Assembly: GCF_000755285.1 (NCBI RefSeq)
Contig: NZ_BBMK01000009.1
Span: 32,583 to 96,582 of the forward strand
Direction of reading: 5' to 3'
From: Nonlabens ulvanivorans
GTDB taxonomy: Bacteria; Bacteroidota; Bacteroidia; Flavobacteriales; Flavobacteriaceae
DNA: 64,000 nucleotides
In this document: positions 21,052 to 32,479 of the stretch, in pieces
How positions within the stretch are numbered: position 1 is the stretch's first letter
Layout of the letters: each line of letters starts with the position of its first letter
Position numbers and translations under genes: made by a program
Notes under the pieces: generated by a model
Seen by the model: the letters and a program-made list of their open reading frames with translations, nothing else
Told to the model about the DNA's origin: nothing
Databases searched by the model: none

Positions 21052-21685
21052 TTATGATTGAAAGAATAATTCTCTCGATAAGAAAATGGGGGGGCCAGCT
21101 CTCACAGCAGGAACTGCATATGGACGATTAGCTATAGCAAGTCCCAAAACGTTATTTGCTTCTTTTATAGTATCTATAAAAACAAGATCCAGTCTAGAGT
21201 GTAATTCTCTAGGAAGAAACGGATGACTAACTTGAGAACCTCGATGATAATCCTGTTTAATCTCAAATAACAGTGCATTATCAGTGTCAGCAAATCCACC
21301 GGTATCTTGATGGATATCATATACATCCATCAGCAACACTACTTCATCATCTTGAACAGGAAGATCAGAAAAAGGTGATTGCTCATTTACAAAGTCAGTA
21401 AATGCCTCAACGTCAATGCGGTTTTTAATGCTAGTAACACTAAGGTCGCTATGGTAACTAATTTTATAACCACCACCGGGCTGTATAACAGTTTTAATAT
21501 CAACAACACCAGCGTCTGTTAGCTGATTGGTTAAAAGACTAATAGAACATTGTACATCTTCTGTAGAAATTGCTTCACTATTAAAGTGTAATACAATTTC
21601 CTGATTAGGCACGACAGATTCCTGCTGCTGGACAACAAAAACTGAAATAAGGCTGACTAATATCTATGTACCATTTAAAACTCAT
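21052..21685 (-). CDS. Conserved-looking protein of unknown function (frameshifted near start)
   Basis: The main frame encodes PNQEIVLHF to the end (LSRELFFQS). The likely N-terminus starts at ATG 21685 (MSFKWYIDI). One extra base near 21665 separates it from LVSLISVFVVQQQESVVPNQ. Repaired length is about 210 residues with one N-terminal membrane or signal segment. I recognise no catalytic motif. It lies between secDF and mdh and is read in the same direction. The coding strand has C7 at 21088-21094 (AGPPIF). An exact TATATTTG box ends five bases before ATG 21685, so the leader would be almost absent. Confidence 0.6.
21088..21094 (+). repeat. Seven-G tract
   Basis: TGGGGGGG on the plus strand, C7 in the coding (minus) strand (Gly-Pro-Pro). 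It is the only member of the set where the G tract is on the non-coding strand. Confidence 0.85.
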
Positions 21686-21689
21686 GCGG

Positions 21690-21697
21690 CAAATATA
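21690..21697 (-). promoter_or_regulatory. Candidate -7 box TATATTTG
   Basis: Exact TAnnTTTG on the minus strand ending five bases before ATG 21685. If used, the mRNA would be nearly leaderless. Confidence 0.45.
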
Positions 21698-21780
21698 ATG
21701 AAATAGAATGTTCTAGAAATGAAGCACTAAAATCTTAATTAGCTTTTATTGACTTTATAAAAACCTCTTTATTTTAAATA

Positions 21781-21796
21781 CGCTTTCGCGAAAGCG
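21781..21796. repeat. Palindrome CGCTTTCGCGAAAGCG, perfect, intergenic
   Basis: Perfect copy, extended by A/T to 18 bp, 85 bases past the mdh stop and just beyond the mdh terminator. Confidence 0.95.
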
Positions 21797-21831
21797 TAGC
21801 ACAAATTAAAACAGAAAATATAAAGCACAAA

Positions 21832-21859
21832 AAAACCACTCTAAAACTAGAGCGGTTTT
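21832..21859 (-). terminator. Hairpin terminator after mdh
   Basis: Stem AAAACCACTCTA/TAGAGCGGTTTT with one mismatch and loop AAAC, 23 bases past the mdh stop at 21882. Confidence 0.78.
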
Positions 21860-21881
21860 AATTTTATTAGAACAGTAAGTA

Positions 21882-22802
21882 CTAAATAAGTCCGTTAGTT
21901 ACTTTAACGCCTTCTGCACTTTCTTGAAGTTTTGCTTTTTCTGCATCACTCAAGTTAATTTCAACGATTTTTTCAATACCGTTGCGACCTAACACAACTG
22001 GCACTCCAATACAAAGATCAGAAAGTCCGTATTCTCCATCTAACATAACACTACATGGGAAGATTTTTTTCTGGTCACATGCAATCGCTTGTACTAATCC
22101 AGATACAGCTGCACCAGGAGCATACCATGCACTAGTACCTAATAATTTTGTAAGTGTTGCTCCACCAACTTTAGTATCTTCTAATACTTGATTAAGTCGA
22201 TCTTCACTTAAAAATTCACTAGCTGGAACTGAATTGCGAGTAGCAAGACGTGTTAATGGCACCATACCTTTATCACTGTGACCACCGATTACCATACCAT
22301 CTACATCTGATATTGGAGCCTCAAGAGCTTCTGCAAGACGATACTTAAAACGCGCACTATCTAAAGCACCACCCATTCCTATGATGCGGTGTTTAGGCAA
22401 ACCTGTTACTTTATGAGCTAGGTATGTCATTGTATCCATCGGGTTAGACACTACAATAAGGATTACATTAGGTGAGTGCTCAACTAAACTAGTAGCTACT
22501 GACTTAACAATACCTGCATTAATACCGATTAATTCTTCACGAGTCATACCTGGCTTGCGAGGTATTCCAGATGTGATCACCGCGATATCACTACCGGCAG
22601 TTTTAGAATAATCACTAGTAGAACCAGTAATCTTAGTATCAAAACCGTTTAAAGAAGCCGTCTGCATTAAATCCATGGCTTTACCTTCTGCAAATCCTTC
22701 TTTAATATCTAAGATGACTACCTCACTTGCAAAGTCTTTAATAGCGATATACTCTGCACAACTTGCGCCTACTGCGCCTGCTCCTACTACGGTTACTTTC
22801 AT
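21882..22802 (-). CDS. mdh: Malate dehydrogenase
   Basis: NAD-dependent oxidation of malate to oxaloacetate in the citric acid cycle. 306 residues, of the LDH-like type of malate dehydrogenase. Visible are the nucleotide-binding GAGAVGASCAEYIA at the N-terminus, the active-site loop GIPRKPGMTREEL, VVSNPMDTMTY, and the catalytic His in GGHSDKGMVPL. The frame is intact. It has its own terminator on the 3' side and a separate leader of about 110 bases to the DUF6588 gene upstream. Confidence 0.95.
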   Translation of the reverse strand: MKVTVVGAGAVGASCAEYIAIKDFASEVVILDIKEGFAEGKAMDLMQTASLNGFDTKITGSTSDYSKTAGSDIAVITSGIPRKPGMTREELIGINAGIVKSVATSLVEHSPNVILIVVSNPMDTMTYLAHKVTGLPKHRIIGMGGALDSARFKYRLAEALEAPISDVDGMVIGGHSDKGMVPLTRLATRNSVPASEFLSEDRLNQVLEDTKVGGATLTKLLGTSAWYAPGAAVSGLVQAIACDQKKIFPCSVMLDGEYGLSDLCIGVPVVLGRNGIEKIVEINLSDAEKAKLQESAEGVKVTNGLI

Positions 22803-22928
22803 TATAATATATTTTAAATTTATTGAATTATATGGTCTATCTGTTGGACTTCCAGCAGATTGTAAAAATACAAAACAGCAACCACATATTAGAATTAGAG
22901 CTTATGAAAAAAGGAATTATTAACAAGA

Positions 22929-24016
22929 TTAAATTCTAAAAAATATACTAGCTGTCGCAGTACTGTATTCTCCAAAAGTATAGTCTGCATTTATATTAAA
23001 TGCTCCCAAAGTAAATTTCAAACCTGCGGTACCTAAAAAACCATTTACATCAGTATCGACTGATATCGGGTCTTCAACAGTTGCTGCTATAGGAAATATA
23101 ACCGTATTAGAAGCAAAGGTGTATGCTCCTAACAAGTCCGTTTGAGTCGTTCCTCTATTATAGTTCAAACCACCATAAAAATTAAGAACCTTATAATTTG
23201 TACTAACAATTGCAGATAGATTTAAACTACTAATTTGTGTCTCAATGGATTGATTTGATCCATCAACAACAACACCATCCTCAAAATCATATGAAGCATT
23301 TAAACGTGTATAACCAGCAAGTAATGATGCCGCAATAGGTAGTGATGATTCATCGCTAGATTGAAGAAGATTCGTGAATTCCCACTGTATACCTACTCCA
23401 TACAAACTAGTCTCTGCCTCATCAAATGTTATTTTAGGAACTAATCTCGCCTTCAACTCCAATCCCGCACCCAAACCTATACCTGCCTGTAAAAATGCAG
23501 ATGGAACTAAATCTAAGCCTTCATTACCTAACCCATTAGGTAGATTAATGATATCTTCCTGCAGTAAGATTCCAGAGGTCGCTTCTCTACTCCTTATTAT
23601 TAACTGTTGATCCATTACATTTTCTCCTAATGCTGATGCAATAGAACGTGGTGAAGTAGAACCGTCACCAAATGTTACCTCGATATTTGCTGGCGGATTA
23701 TTAGTATTATCATAACTGTCTTGAATAATAGCTTCATACTCTGCAGGATCTAAAAAAAATTCTTTTTACTATCAGGTGCAAATGTACCGTGAGCTTTAAT
23801 TTGAATTTTAAACTTTCCTGGCTTTAAAACACGCGCATCATCATACCATCCAGAGCTTAAATTAAAACTTAAGGCTTCTCCAGCAGGTGTCATATAAGAA
23901 TTTGAATATCGTTCACCAGCTTCTACTCCAGCGGCTAGTATGTCTGAGAATCCATCTTGAGCAGTTGTAGCAATAGAACTTAATAAAACACTAAATAATA
24001 ACAAGGACTTTTTCAT
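22929..24016 (-). CDS. DUF6588-type outer-membrane beta-barrel protein (frameshifted)
   Basis: About 363 residues after repair. The signal peptide (MKKSLLLFSVLL...TTAQDGF) starts at ATG 24016; an in-frame ATG nine bases earlier is less likely. The body reads as outer-membrane strands with alternating glycines and ends SIFFRI, as many outer-membrane proteins end in an aromatic-charged-aliphatic series. The first frame stops at 23750 after an A8 tract (23752-23759). One more A would give KNFFLDPAEYEAIIQDSY and join the second frame. The family's substrate is unknown. The identification as DUF6588 comes from the overall N-terminal pattern and is moderate. Confidence 0.72.
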
Positions 24017-24072
24017 AACAATCAAATTTTGTTTAACACTTACGAAAATAAAGAGTTAATGGTTCAATTAAT

Positions 24073-24107
24073 AAAAAAGACCCTTTTAATATAAAGGGCC
24101 TTTTTTC
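24073..24107 (-). terminator. Hairpin terminator after gyrB
   Basis: Stem GACCCTTT/AAAGGGCC-like with flanking A6 and T6 and a TAATAT loop, 24 bases past the gyrB stop. Confidence 0.82.
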
Positions 24108-24130
24108 ACTATTATTATAAGAGACGATTA

Positions 24131-26132
<2,002 letters not shown>

Positions 26133-26243
26133 TTATAGGCTTTTGAGCCTTGTTTATGGCCTTAAGTTATTAACAAATTATTAATATCAAGTTACTTTTT
26201 TAATGTGGAATTTTATAACTTACAAGCACTTAAAATCCATAAC

Positions 26244-26782
26244 ATGAAATACCTCGTTATTATACTCTCCTTTTTTGCAGCTACTCAAGCTATTCAAGCT
26301 CAAGAAATCGCATTTTCTAAAATTGATAAAAGCCCACTAGATGTGGTTATCCATAGAGATAATAACAATCAAGCAATTGCTCGTGTGATATACAGCAGGC
26401 CTGCAAAAAGAGATCGTACAATTTTTGGAGAATTAGTAAAATATGGAGAAGTATGGCGCACAGCGCAAATGAAGCTACAGAAATAGACTTCTTTTATGAT
26501 GTAACGATTAACGGTAATTTAGTGAAAGCTGGCGCATACTCCATTTATACGATACCTGGTGAGGATGAATGGACCTTCATTCTTAACTCACAGACAAACC
26601 AATGGGGAACTAAACATGACCCTTCAAAAGATATTTTAAAAGTTACTATGGATAGCATGCCGTCACCGCAAACCATAGAAGAATTCTCAATCAGTTTTGT
26701 TGAAGATCCAGATGGACTTATTTTGTTTATGGGATGGGATGACACGCTAGTGAACTTACCTATACAAGTTGCTCAACTTTAA
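26244..26782 (+). CDS. DUF2911 secreted protein (frameshifted)
   Basis: About 180 residues. The signal peptide starts at ATG 26244 (MKYLVIILSFF, cleaved after AIQAQ). The family hallmark VIYSRPAKRDRTIFGELVKYGEVWRTGANEATEI appears only after restoring one G near 26463. As written, the frame goes off after VWRTAQ. The second part has AGAYSIYTIPGEDEWTFILN and NQWG, also typical of DUF2911. The biochemical role of the family is unknown. It is divergent from gyrB and convergent with queE, overlapping the queE 3' end by four bases. Confidence 0.88.
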
Positions 26783-27410
26783 GGTATATTTAAATATTTA
26801 TGCGTTTGTAAAGAGACGTGCCATTCTGGATTATCCATTACGAATTCAGTTATCAACGGAATCATCTTTTCACGTACAGACCATTCTGGTTGTAAATAAA
26901 GTTTGCAAGTAGATGATACTTTTTCAGCTTCCGCTTTCGCGAAAGCGAAATCATGCTTATTAAATATTATCACCTTAAGTTCGTGAGCTGCCTCGTAAAC
27001 TTCTGGTAATGGCATTTTCATTTTTTTAGGAGACAGACAAATCCAATCCCAGCTACCAGATAATGGATAAGCACCACTGGTCTCAATATGCACCTGCATA
27101 CCTTTATTTTTAAGACCTGTAGTTAACGGCCCCATATCCCATGTTAAAGCTCACCACCAGTAACAACAATAGTCTTACTGTATTTTGCCGCATTAGCAAC
27201 AATAGCCTCAACCGCTGTAGGTGGATGTTTTTCTGGATCCCAGCTTTCCTTCACATCACACCAGTGACAACCTACATCACAACCACCTACTCTTATAAAG
27301 TATGCTGCTTTTCCTGTATGACTACCTTCACCTTGAATCGTATAAAACTCTTCCATTAATGGAAGCATTTCACCTTTTTCAACAGCTTGAGAAATTGATT
27401 TTTCTAACAT
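26779..27410 (-). CDS. queE: 7-carboxy-7-deazaguanine synthase (frameshifted)
   Basis: A radical SAM enzyme that converts 6-carboxytetrahydropterin (the QueD product) to 7-carboxy-7-deazaguanine in queuosine synthesis. EEFYTIQGEGSHTGKAAYF and the cluster motif CDVGCHWC (CX3CX2C, the QueE variant) are clear. LSPKKMKMPLPEVYEAA and LYLQPEWS are also family motifs. ATG 27410 (MLEKSISQ) is preferred to the in-frame ATGs upstream. A missing C near 27150 breaks GGEP-LTWDMGPL into two frames; repaired length is about 211 residues. A perfect copy of the 16-bp palindrome (26932-26947) encodes FAFAKA within it. Confidence 0.93.
26932..26947. repeat. Palindrome CGCTTTCGCGAAAGCG, perfect, inside queE
   Basis: Encodes Ala-Phe-Ala-Lys-Ala (GCT TTC GCG AAA GCG) between KHD and EKVSS. 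The neighbouring family motifs keep their usual distance as far as I can judge, so it does not look like an insertion. Confidence 0.95.
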
Positions 27411-27504
27411 GTGGCAAAGGTACTTTTTAAAAATCATAATCAAGAATACTCCTGTTATTTAAAGACAACAGGATTTAATTAACTTTACACAAAATTGTAA
27501 GTGT

Positions 27505-29026
27505 ATGTCTGATAAAGATTCTTTATATAAAATAATTACTGAAGGTTATAACCCTAAAGGCGACTCTATCATTATGGGTGCAGCCATGCTTAATGGTGAA
27601 ACATTAACTGGCGCACATGTTAAAATACCACTTAAGACCATGAATAGACATGGGCTTATTGCTGGGGGGGCAACAGGAACTGGTAAGACCAAAACCTTGC
27701 AGATAATTGCAGAGCAGCTTTCACAAAAAGGAATACCGTCTTTATTAATGGACATCAAAGGTGATTTATCAGGTATCGCAGCCGCTAGTGATGGTCATCC
27801 TAAGATTGATGAGCGTCATGAAAAAATAGGCTTAGAATATGTCTCACATAATTCACCTGTAGAGATTATGACCATTTCTGATCAGGAAGGAATCAGAATG
27901 AGAGCTACCGTTAGTGAATTTGGACCTGTGTTGCTTTCGCGAATTCTAGATGTGACAGAAACTCAGGCAGGAATTATATCTGTAGTATTTAAATATTGTG
28001 ATGATAATAAGCTACCTCTTTTAGATCTAGACGATCTAAAAAGGTATTGCAATATGCTACAGGAGCAGGGAAAGAAGAGTTTCAAGCGGAATATGGCGTA
28101 TATCAACCTCTTCAACTGGAGCGATTTTAAGAAAAATTATTGAACTAGAACAACAAGGAGCTGATCAATTTTTTGGAGAACGCAGTTTTGATGTAAAAGA
28201 CTTAGTACGTAAAGATAGAGAAGGACGTGGATATGTAAATGTAATAAGACTTACAGACATACAGGACAGACCTAAATTATTCTCAACATTTATGTTGAGC
28301 CTACTGGCCGAGATTTATAGTACGTTCCCAGAACAAGGTGATGCAGATCAACCAGAACTCATCATGTTTATTGATGAAGCCCATTTAATATTTGATCAAG
28401 CCAGTGGTGCATTATTAGATCAAATAGAAAGCATTGTAAAACTGATTCGTTCAAAAGGTATCGGTCTTTATTTTGTAACTCAAAATCCGACTGACATTCC
28501 AGAAGGCGTTTTAAGTCAGTTAGGTTTAAAAATCCAGCATGCGTTGCGTGCATTTACAGCAAAGGATCGTAAGGCAATAAAACTTACTGCTCAAAACTAT
28601 CCAGAAACAGAATTTTATGATACTGCAGAGATTTTAACTTCTTTAGGTATAGGTGAAGCGTTAATATCTGCGCTAGATGAAAAAGGAAGACCTAGTCCAC
28701 TTGCAGCAACACTTTTAAGAGCTCCTGCAAGTAGAATGGATATATTGACCGATCGAGAACTTAGTGATTTAATTGCAGACTCTGATCTAACAGATAAATA
28801 CAACGAAGAAATTAATCGGGAAAGTGCCGAAGAGATTCTTCAAGAAAAAATAGAGAAGGCAAATGAAGATGAAATAAAAGAAAAAGCCAAGGCTGAAAAA
28901 GCTAAAGCCAGCAAAAGCACTTCTCGTCGCACTAGTACTAGACAAAATCCTATCATAAAAGTTCTTACTAGCGCAAGTTTTATAAGAGGTGTGATGGGGG
29001 GGATTTTAGGAAAAGCCCTAAAGTAA
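27505..29026 (+). CDS. HerA/YjgR-like DUF853 ATPase (two close frameshifts)
   Basis: About 508 residues, a cytoplasmic P-loop ATPase of the DUF853 (E. coli YjgR) branch of HerA/FtsK-type ATPases. Its function is not settled. Walker A GATGTGKTKTLQ is near residue 56, Walker B ELIMFIDEAHLIF follows the break, and RSKGIGLYFVTQNPTDIPE and LGIGEALIS are family hallmarks. Two lost bases, near 28072 (A) and 28100 (T), disrupt GKEEFQAEYGVISTSSTGAI; both must be restored to reach the 28292-29026 frame. The tract at 27664-27670 gives LIAGGATGTGK where YjgR has LITGATGTGK, one Gly extra just before the P-loop. A Lys/Ala/Glu-rich helix precedes the C-terminus. Confidence 0.9.
27664..27670 (+). repeat. 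Seven-G tract before the DUF853 P-loop
   Basis: GCT GGG GGG GCA in frame, giving AGGATGTGKT; family members read xGATGTGKT. Confidence 0.88.
28996..29002 (+). repeat. Seven-G tract near the DUF853 C-terminus
   Basis: ATG GGG GGG ATT in frame (VMGGILGK). Confidence 0.85.
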
Positions 29027-29067
29027 AATTTATAACCATTTTAATCGTTTGTTACCATAACTAAAAG

Positions 29068-29075
29068 TAGTTTTG
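29068..29075 (+). promoter_or_regulatory. Candidate promoter, -7 box TAGTTTTG
   Basis: An exact TAnnTTTG match, with TTTG at 29048-29051 sixteen bases upstream as a possible -33 element. It precedes the lipoprotein ATG at 29097 by 21 bases. Confidence 0.5.
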
Positions 29076-29096
29076 CAACCTCATAAAACACATCAT

Positions 29097-29642
29097 ATGA
29101 AAAATATTTTCTTATTACTCATACTAGTCATCGCTATAACATCTTGTACTAAAAAACAAAATCCATTTGAATGGAATAAGGACCGTGTAGGACATCTTAC
29201 TAAAGAGATGATGGTTTATCAACTAGACAGCTTATACTCAAATGATAGTATAGTAAAAAATATAAAAGGTGATGAGTTCAGTAATGGACCTAGCGCTATT
29301 GAAGTTTATGAAAAAGGTGGAAAACATTTGCTAACACTTACACCAGTAGAAGAGGACAGTACTTCTACAATCGAATATGTACGTATAAGAGATAATCGTT
29401 ATACTACAGAAAAAGGTATCACGATTGAAAGTGATTATAAGACGATAAGTTCTGCATACAATGTATCTAGTATTGATAATATGATAAAAGATGCTGTCGT
29501 AAGAATAGACGATCAAAACTTTTACTTTACGATAAGTAAAGATTTGTTACCGCCAGAAATTAGATTTGATATGACGGCACCTATCGAAAAAACAATGATC
29601 CCGGATACAGCCGCGCCTAAATATGTTTTTGTAAGCTGGTAA
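29097..29642 (+). CDS. Lipoprotein of unknown function
   Basis: 181 residues from ATG 29097 (MKNIFLLLILVIAITSC; lipid Cys 17). I choose this over the in-frame ATG at 29073, which sits inside the predicted promoter. No domain is recognised; the body is mixed, with several charged beta-like segments (EYVRIRDNRYTTEKGITIES). The stop is followed after nine bases by the hydrolase gene, suggesting one operon. The frame is intact. Confidence 0.68.
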   Translation: MKNIFLLLILVIAITSCTKKQNPFEWNKDRVGHLTKEMMVYQLDSLYSNDSIVKNIKGDEFSNGPSAIEVYEKGGKHLLTLTPVEEDSTSTIEYVRIRDNRYTTEKGITIESDYKTISSAYNVSSIDNMIKDAVVRIDDQNFYFTISKDLLPPEIRFDMTAPIEKTMIPDTAAPKYVFVSW

Positions 29643-29651
29643 AATTATTTC

Positions 29652-30494
29652 ATGAAACAATTTTTACAAAAAGCCATACCTAAACTGTATGGCTTTTATT
29701 TTAACCTCATAAGCCTATTCTCAAAGAAAAAGGCAGCACAATTAGCTCTAGAAGTTTTCAGTACACCACGTAGAGGTCGTATTCTAGAACATCAGGCTAC
29801 ATTTTTAAACACGGCACGTCAACAGCGTATCACGTCTGAAGATTGTCTCTATATGCTTTATCATTGGAAAGGTAATGGTCCTACTGTGTTATTAAATCAT
29901 GGATGGGAATCAAATGCTTTTAGATGGAAATATTTATTTGATGATTTAAAGAAATTAGATTTAAATATTATTGCTGTAGATGGACCTGCTCATGGTAATT
30001 CTAGCGGTAAATTATTTACGGCTATTAAGTACTCAAAGGTTATCAAATCAACAATTGAATTGTATGAACCAGAAATAATCATTTCTCATAGTGTGGGCGC
30101 GATGGCTACCATTTATAACGAATACCACCATCCTTCTCCACGTCTTAAAAAATTAATTTTATTAGGTGGCCCTAACTCACTAGAGACTATCATGCAAGAC
30201 TATCAAAGGCTACTCAGTTTTAATAACCGCGTTTACAATGGGTTAAACGCAACGCTCAAAGAGAATTTCGGTTATGAAATAGAGAAATTTAATGCAGCAG
30301 ATTTTGCTGTAAATATAGAGGCTGACACTCTATTATTACATGCTAAGCAAGACGCAATAGTTCCTTGCTCAGCGAGTAAAGCCATTGCAGGACGCATGAA
30401 AAACGCTACTTATATTGAGACACAAACAGGCGGACATAGTCTACACACTGAAGAAAACACTAAGCACATCCTCGATTTCTTAGTAAAAGCTTAA
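29652..30494 (+). CDS. Alpha/beta-fold hydrolase
   Basis: 280 residues, an alpha/beta-hydrolase. The strand-loop NHGWESNAFRWKYLF carries the oxyanion-hole HGW. DGPAHGNSSG is the usual next motif. The nucleophile elbow is SHSVGAMA, the acid is likely in LLHAKQDAIVP, and the His is in TGGHSLHTEE. No signal peptide is seen; a cytoplasmic location is likely. The substrate cannot be told from sequence. It probably follows the lipoprotein at 29097 in one transcript. Confidence 0.88.
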   Translation: MKQFLQKAIPKLYGFYFNLISLFSKKKAAQLALEVFSTPRRGRILEHQATFLNTARQQRITSEDCLYMLYHWKGNGPTVLLNHGWESNAFRWKYLFDDLKKLDLNIIAVDGPAHGNSSGKLFTAIKYSKVIKSTIELYEPEIIISHSVGAMATIYNEYHHPSPRLKKLILLGGPNSLETIMQDYQRLLSFNNRVYNGLNATLKENFGYEIEKFNAADFAVNIEADTLLLHAKQDAIVPCSASKAIAGRMKNATYIETQTGGHSLHTEENTKHILDFLVKA

Positions 30495-30548
30495 TTAAAG
30501 TCATTTTAACAGAGTTATTATTCAGATTGAATTATCTTAATAATAAAA

Positions 30549-30783
30549 ATGGATTCAATTAAAAATAGAGATCAATATGAAGCTTTACGCGATCAAGGAT
30601 ATTCTAAAGAAAAAAGCCGCTCGCATAGCTAATACTAAAAACGCTGGCAAAAAGGGTGGAGAAGCTAGCTACTATGAGTCTAGAACAAAAGATGAACTCT
30701 ACCAGAAAGCTAAAGAAATAAACATAGATGGTAGGTCCAATATGAATAAACAAGAACTTATAGACGCCTTGCGCAACAACTAA
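30549..30783 (+). CDS. Small Rho-N-like (DUF7218-type) protein (frameshifted)
   Basis: The true start is ATG 30549 (MDSIKNRDQYEALRDQGYSKEK). An extra A in the tract 30610-30615 shifts it from the frame of ARIANTKNAGKKGGEASYYE. An ATG at 30577 in the second frame gives a 68-residue product that misses this N-terminus. Repaired length is about 77. The C-terminal SRTKDELYQKAKEINIDGRSNMNKQELIDALR resembles the Rho termination factor N-terminal (SAP-like) fold. Proteins of this layout are common and uncharacterised. It lies three bases before the AI-2E-type gene. Confidence 0.82.
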
Positions 30784-30786
30784 TTT

Positions 30787-31809
30787 ATGTCTCGTCAAAT
30801 CCCTACTATTAAAATTCGTCAGATATTTATTCTGATTGTGATACTGTATATCCTTTACCTTATTGGTAAAGAGCTAGCACCATATTTAGGTGGTTTGCTA
30901 GGAGCGATTACTTTATACGTATTATTAGAACCAATTCAAAAATGGTTAGAAGCAAAAAAATGGAAACCGTCTGTAGCTTCATCATTTCTAATTGTATTTT
31001 CATTTGTAATCATATTGCTTCCTATTGCAGGTATAGGATTAATGATGAGTTCTAAAGTCAAAACGGCAATTGAAAATAGCACTCAAATAACAGAAACTAT
31101 AAAATCTAAAGTTGCAGAAACAGAGAATCTTTTAGGAGTAAATGTTTCTGAAAACATCAATACAGAAGAAGTGAGCAGTTGGGTATCTAGCAATGTGCAA
31201 AATCTAGCCAACTCTAGTCTTACCGTTTCCATCTCTATAGGTATCATGTTTTTCTTATTATACTTTATGCTGGTAGATCGTAAAAAATGGCTTGAAGCAG
31301 CATTAATTTATATGCCATTAAAAGAAAAGAATTTAAAAATCATTGGAAAAGAAAGTATTGACCTGGTAAAATCTAACGCTATAGGCATACCATTAGTGGC
31401 ATTATTACAAGGTATAGTCGCACTGATTGGGTACTTCATTTTTGGAGTTGAAAACCCATTTTTCTGGTTCGTAATCACAGTTATAGGAAGTATGATACCA
31501 TTTGTAGGAACAGCATTGGGTATCTTACCAGTGACTATATTATTATTTTCTCAAGGAGAAACTGCAGCGGCAATCGGTATACTAATATACGGCGTGATTG
31601 TCGTAGGCTCTACAGACAACCTGTTCAGACTAGTTGTTCAAAAAAGACTAGCAGATGTACATCCTTTGGTAACATTGATAGGTGTCGTTGTAGGTGTGCC
31701 ATTATTTGGATTCATAGGTTTAATTTTTGGACCACTTTTAGTTAGCTTATTTTTGCTACTCCTTAAAATTTATAAAAACGAATACGGTAAAGAAGGTGAG
31801 ACCATATAG
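30787..31809 (+). CDS. AI-2E family transporter
   Basis: 340 residues with about eight membrane segments, of the AI-2E/PerM family. Typical are LGGLLGAITLYVLLEPIQKWL near the start, FFLLYFMLVDRKKW mid-way, and near the end VIGSMIPFVGTALGILP and DNLFRLVVQKRLADVHPLVTLIGV. Some members export AI-2, others act as Na+/H+ antiporters or have no known substrate, so the substrate is open. It starts three bases after the small Rho-N-like gene. Confidence 0.9.
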   Translation: MSRQIPTIKIRQIFILIVILYILYLIGKELAPYLGGLLGAITLYVLLEPIQKWLEAKKWKPSVASSFLIVFSFVIILLPIAGIGLMMSSKVKTAIENSTQITETIKSKVAETENLLGVNVSENINTEEVSSWVSSNVQNLANSSLTVSISIGIMFFLLYFMLVDRKKWLEAALIYMPLKEKNLKIIGKESIDLVKSNAIGIPLVALLQGIVALIGYFIFGVENPFFWFVITVIGSMIPFVGTALGILPVTILLFSQGETAAAIGILIYGVIVVGSTDNLFRLVVQKRLADVHPLVTLIGVVVGVPLFGFIGLIFGPLLVSLFLLLLKIYKNEYGKEGETI

Positions 31810-31870
31810 TCTTGTTAAATCGGTAATTATTTTTTTAGATTCCTTATTTTTAACACTTAAATAAAATTGA

Positions 31871-32412
31871 ATGAGCAAAACATCTAAACTTCAAGATAAG
31901 ATAGATAACGTCCATATAGAACAACGTAAAATTTTCATATGGGGAATGGTTAATGATCAAACTGCAAAGCATTGTGTCGATAGATTACTTTATCTAGATT
32001 CAGTAAGCCATGAAGAAATTACATTTTTCATCAATAGCCCAGGTGGTTATGTGACTTCAGGTTTTTCTATTTATGATACTATGCAGCAAATTAAAAGCCA
32101 GTGAGCACGGTGTGTTCGGGTCTTGCCGCATCTATGGGATCTCTTTTACTTTCAGGTGGAGAAAAAGGACGCCGTTTTATTCAAAAACACGGTCGTGTAA
32201 TGATACATCAACCTAGTGGTGGCGCACGTGGAACTAGTGCTGATATAGAAATCACAGCTGCCGAAATTCTTAAAACTAAAGAACTAAGCGCTCAAATTCT
32301 AGCAGATAATTGTGGGCAGACTTTTGAAAAAGTAATGAAAGATTTTAATCGAGATTACTGGATGGGCGCAGATGATGCTGTGGAATACGGTATCGTAGAC
32401 GGAATCGTTTAA
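31871..32412 (+). CDS. clpP: ClpP-like serine protease (frameshifted)
   Basis: About 180 residues of the ClpP family, which degrade proteins with a Clp ATPase. The frame breaks after MQQIKS. Restoring one C near 32098 gives IKSPVSTVCSGLAASMGSLLL, with the nucleophile Ser in AASMGS. The His is in RVMIHQPSGG, and the C-terminal DYWMGADDAVEYGIVDGIV is typical. It starts EERK-like with VHIEQRKIFIWGMVND in place of the usual RIIFLGxxI, so it may be the second, divergent ClpP of flavobacteria. Processing and partner ATPase are unknown. A terminator follows. Confidence 0.88.
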
Positions 32413-32433
32413 TAAAACATTTCTAGATATTTT

Positions 32434-32466
32434 AAAAAGCCACGGTATATTTAGGGTGGCTTTTTA
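32434..32466 (+). terminator. Hairpin terminator after the ClpP-like gene
   Basis: Stem AAAAAGCCAC/GTGGC-like TTTTT with a loop of about 13, 22 bases past the stop. Confidence 0.7.
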
Positions 32467-32479
32467 AATTTATGCAATT

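Noticed and set aside
30577..30783. A 68-residue gene starting at ATG 30577.
   Set aside because: The upstream frame (ATG 30549) holds the conserved N-terminus; one extra A explains the split.
32100..32412. A separate second protease gene starting at 32101.
   Set aside because: It is the second half of the ClpP-like gene, including the catalytic Ser, put out of frame by one lost C.
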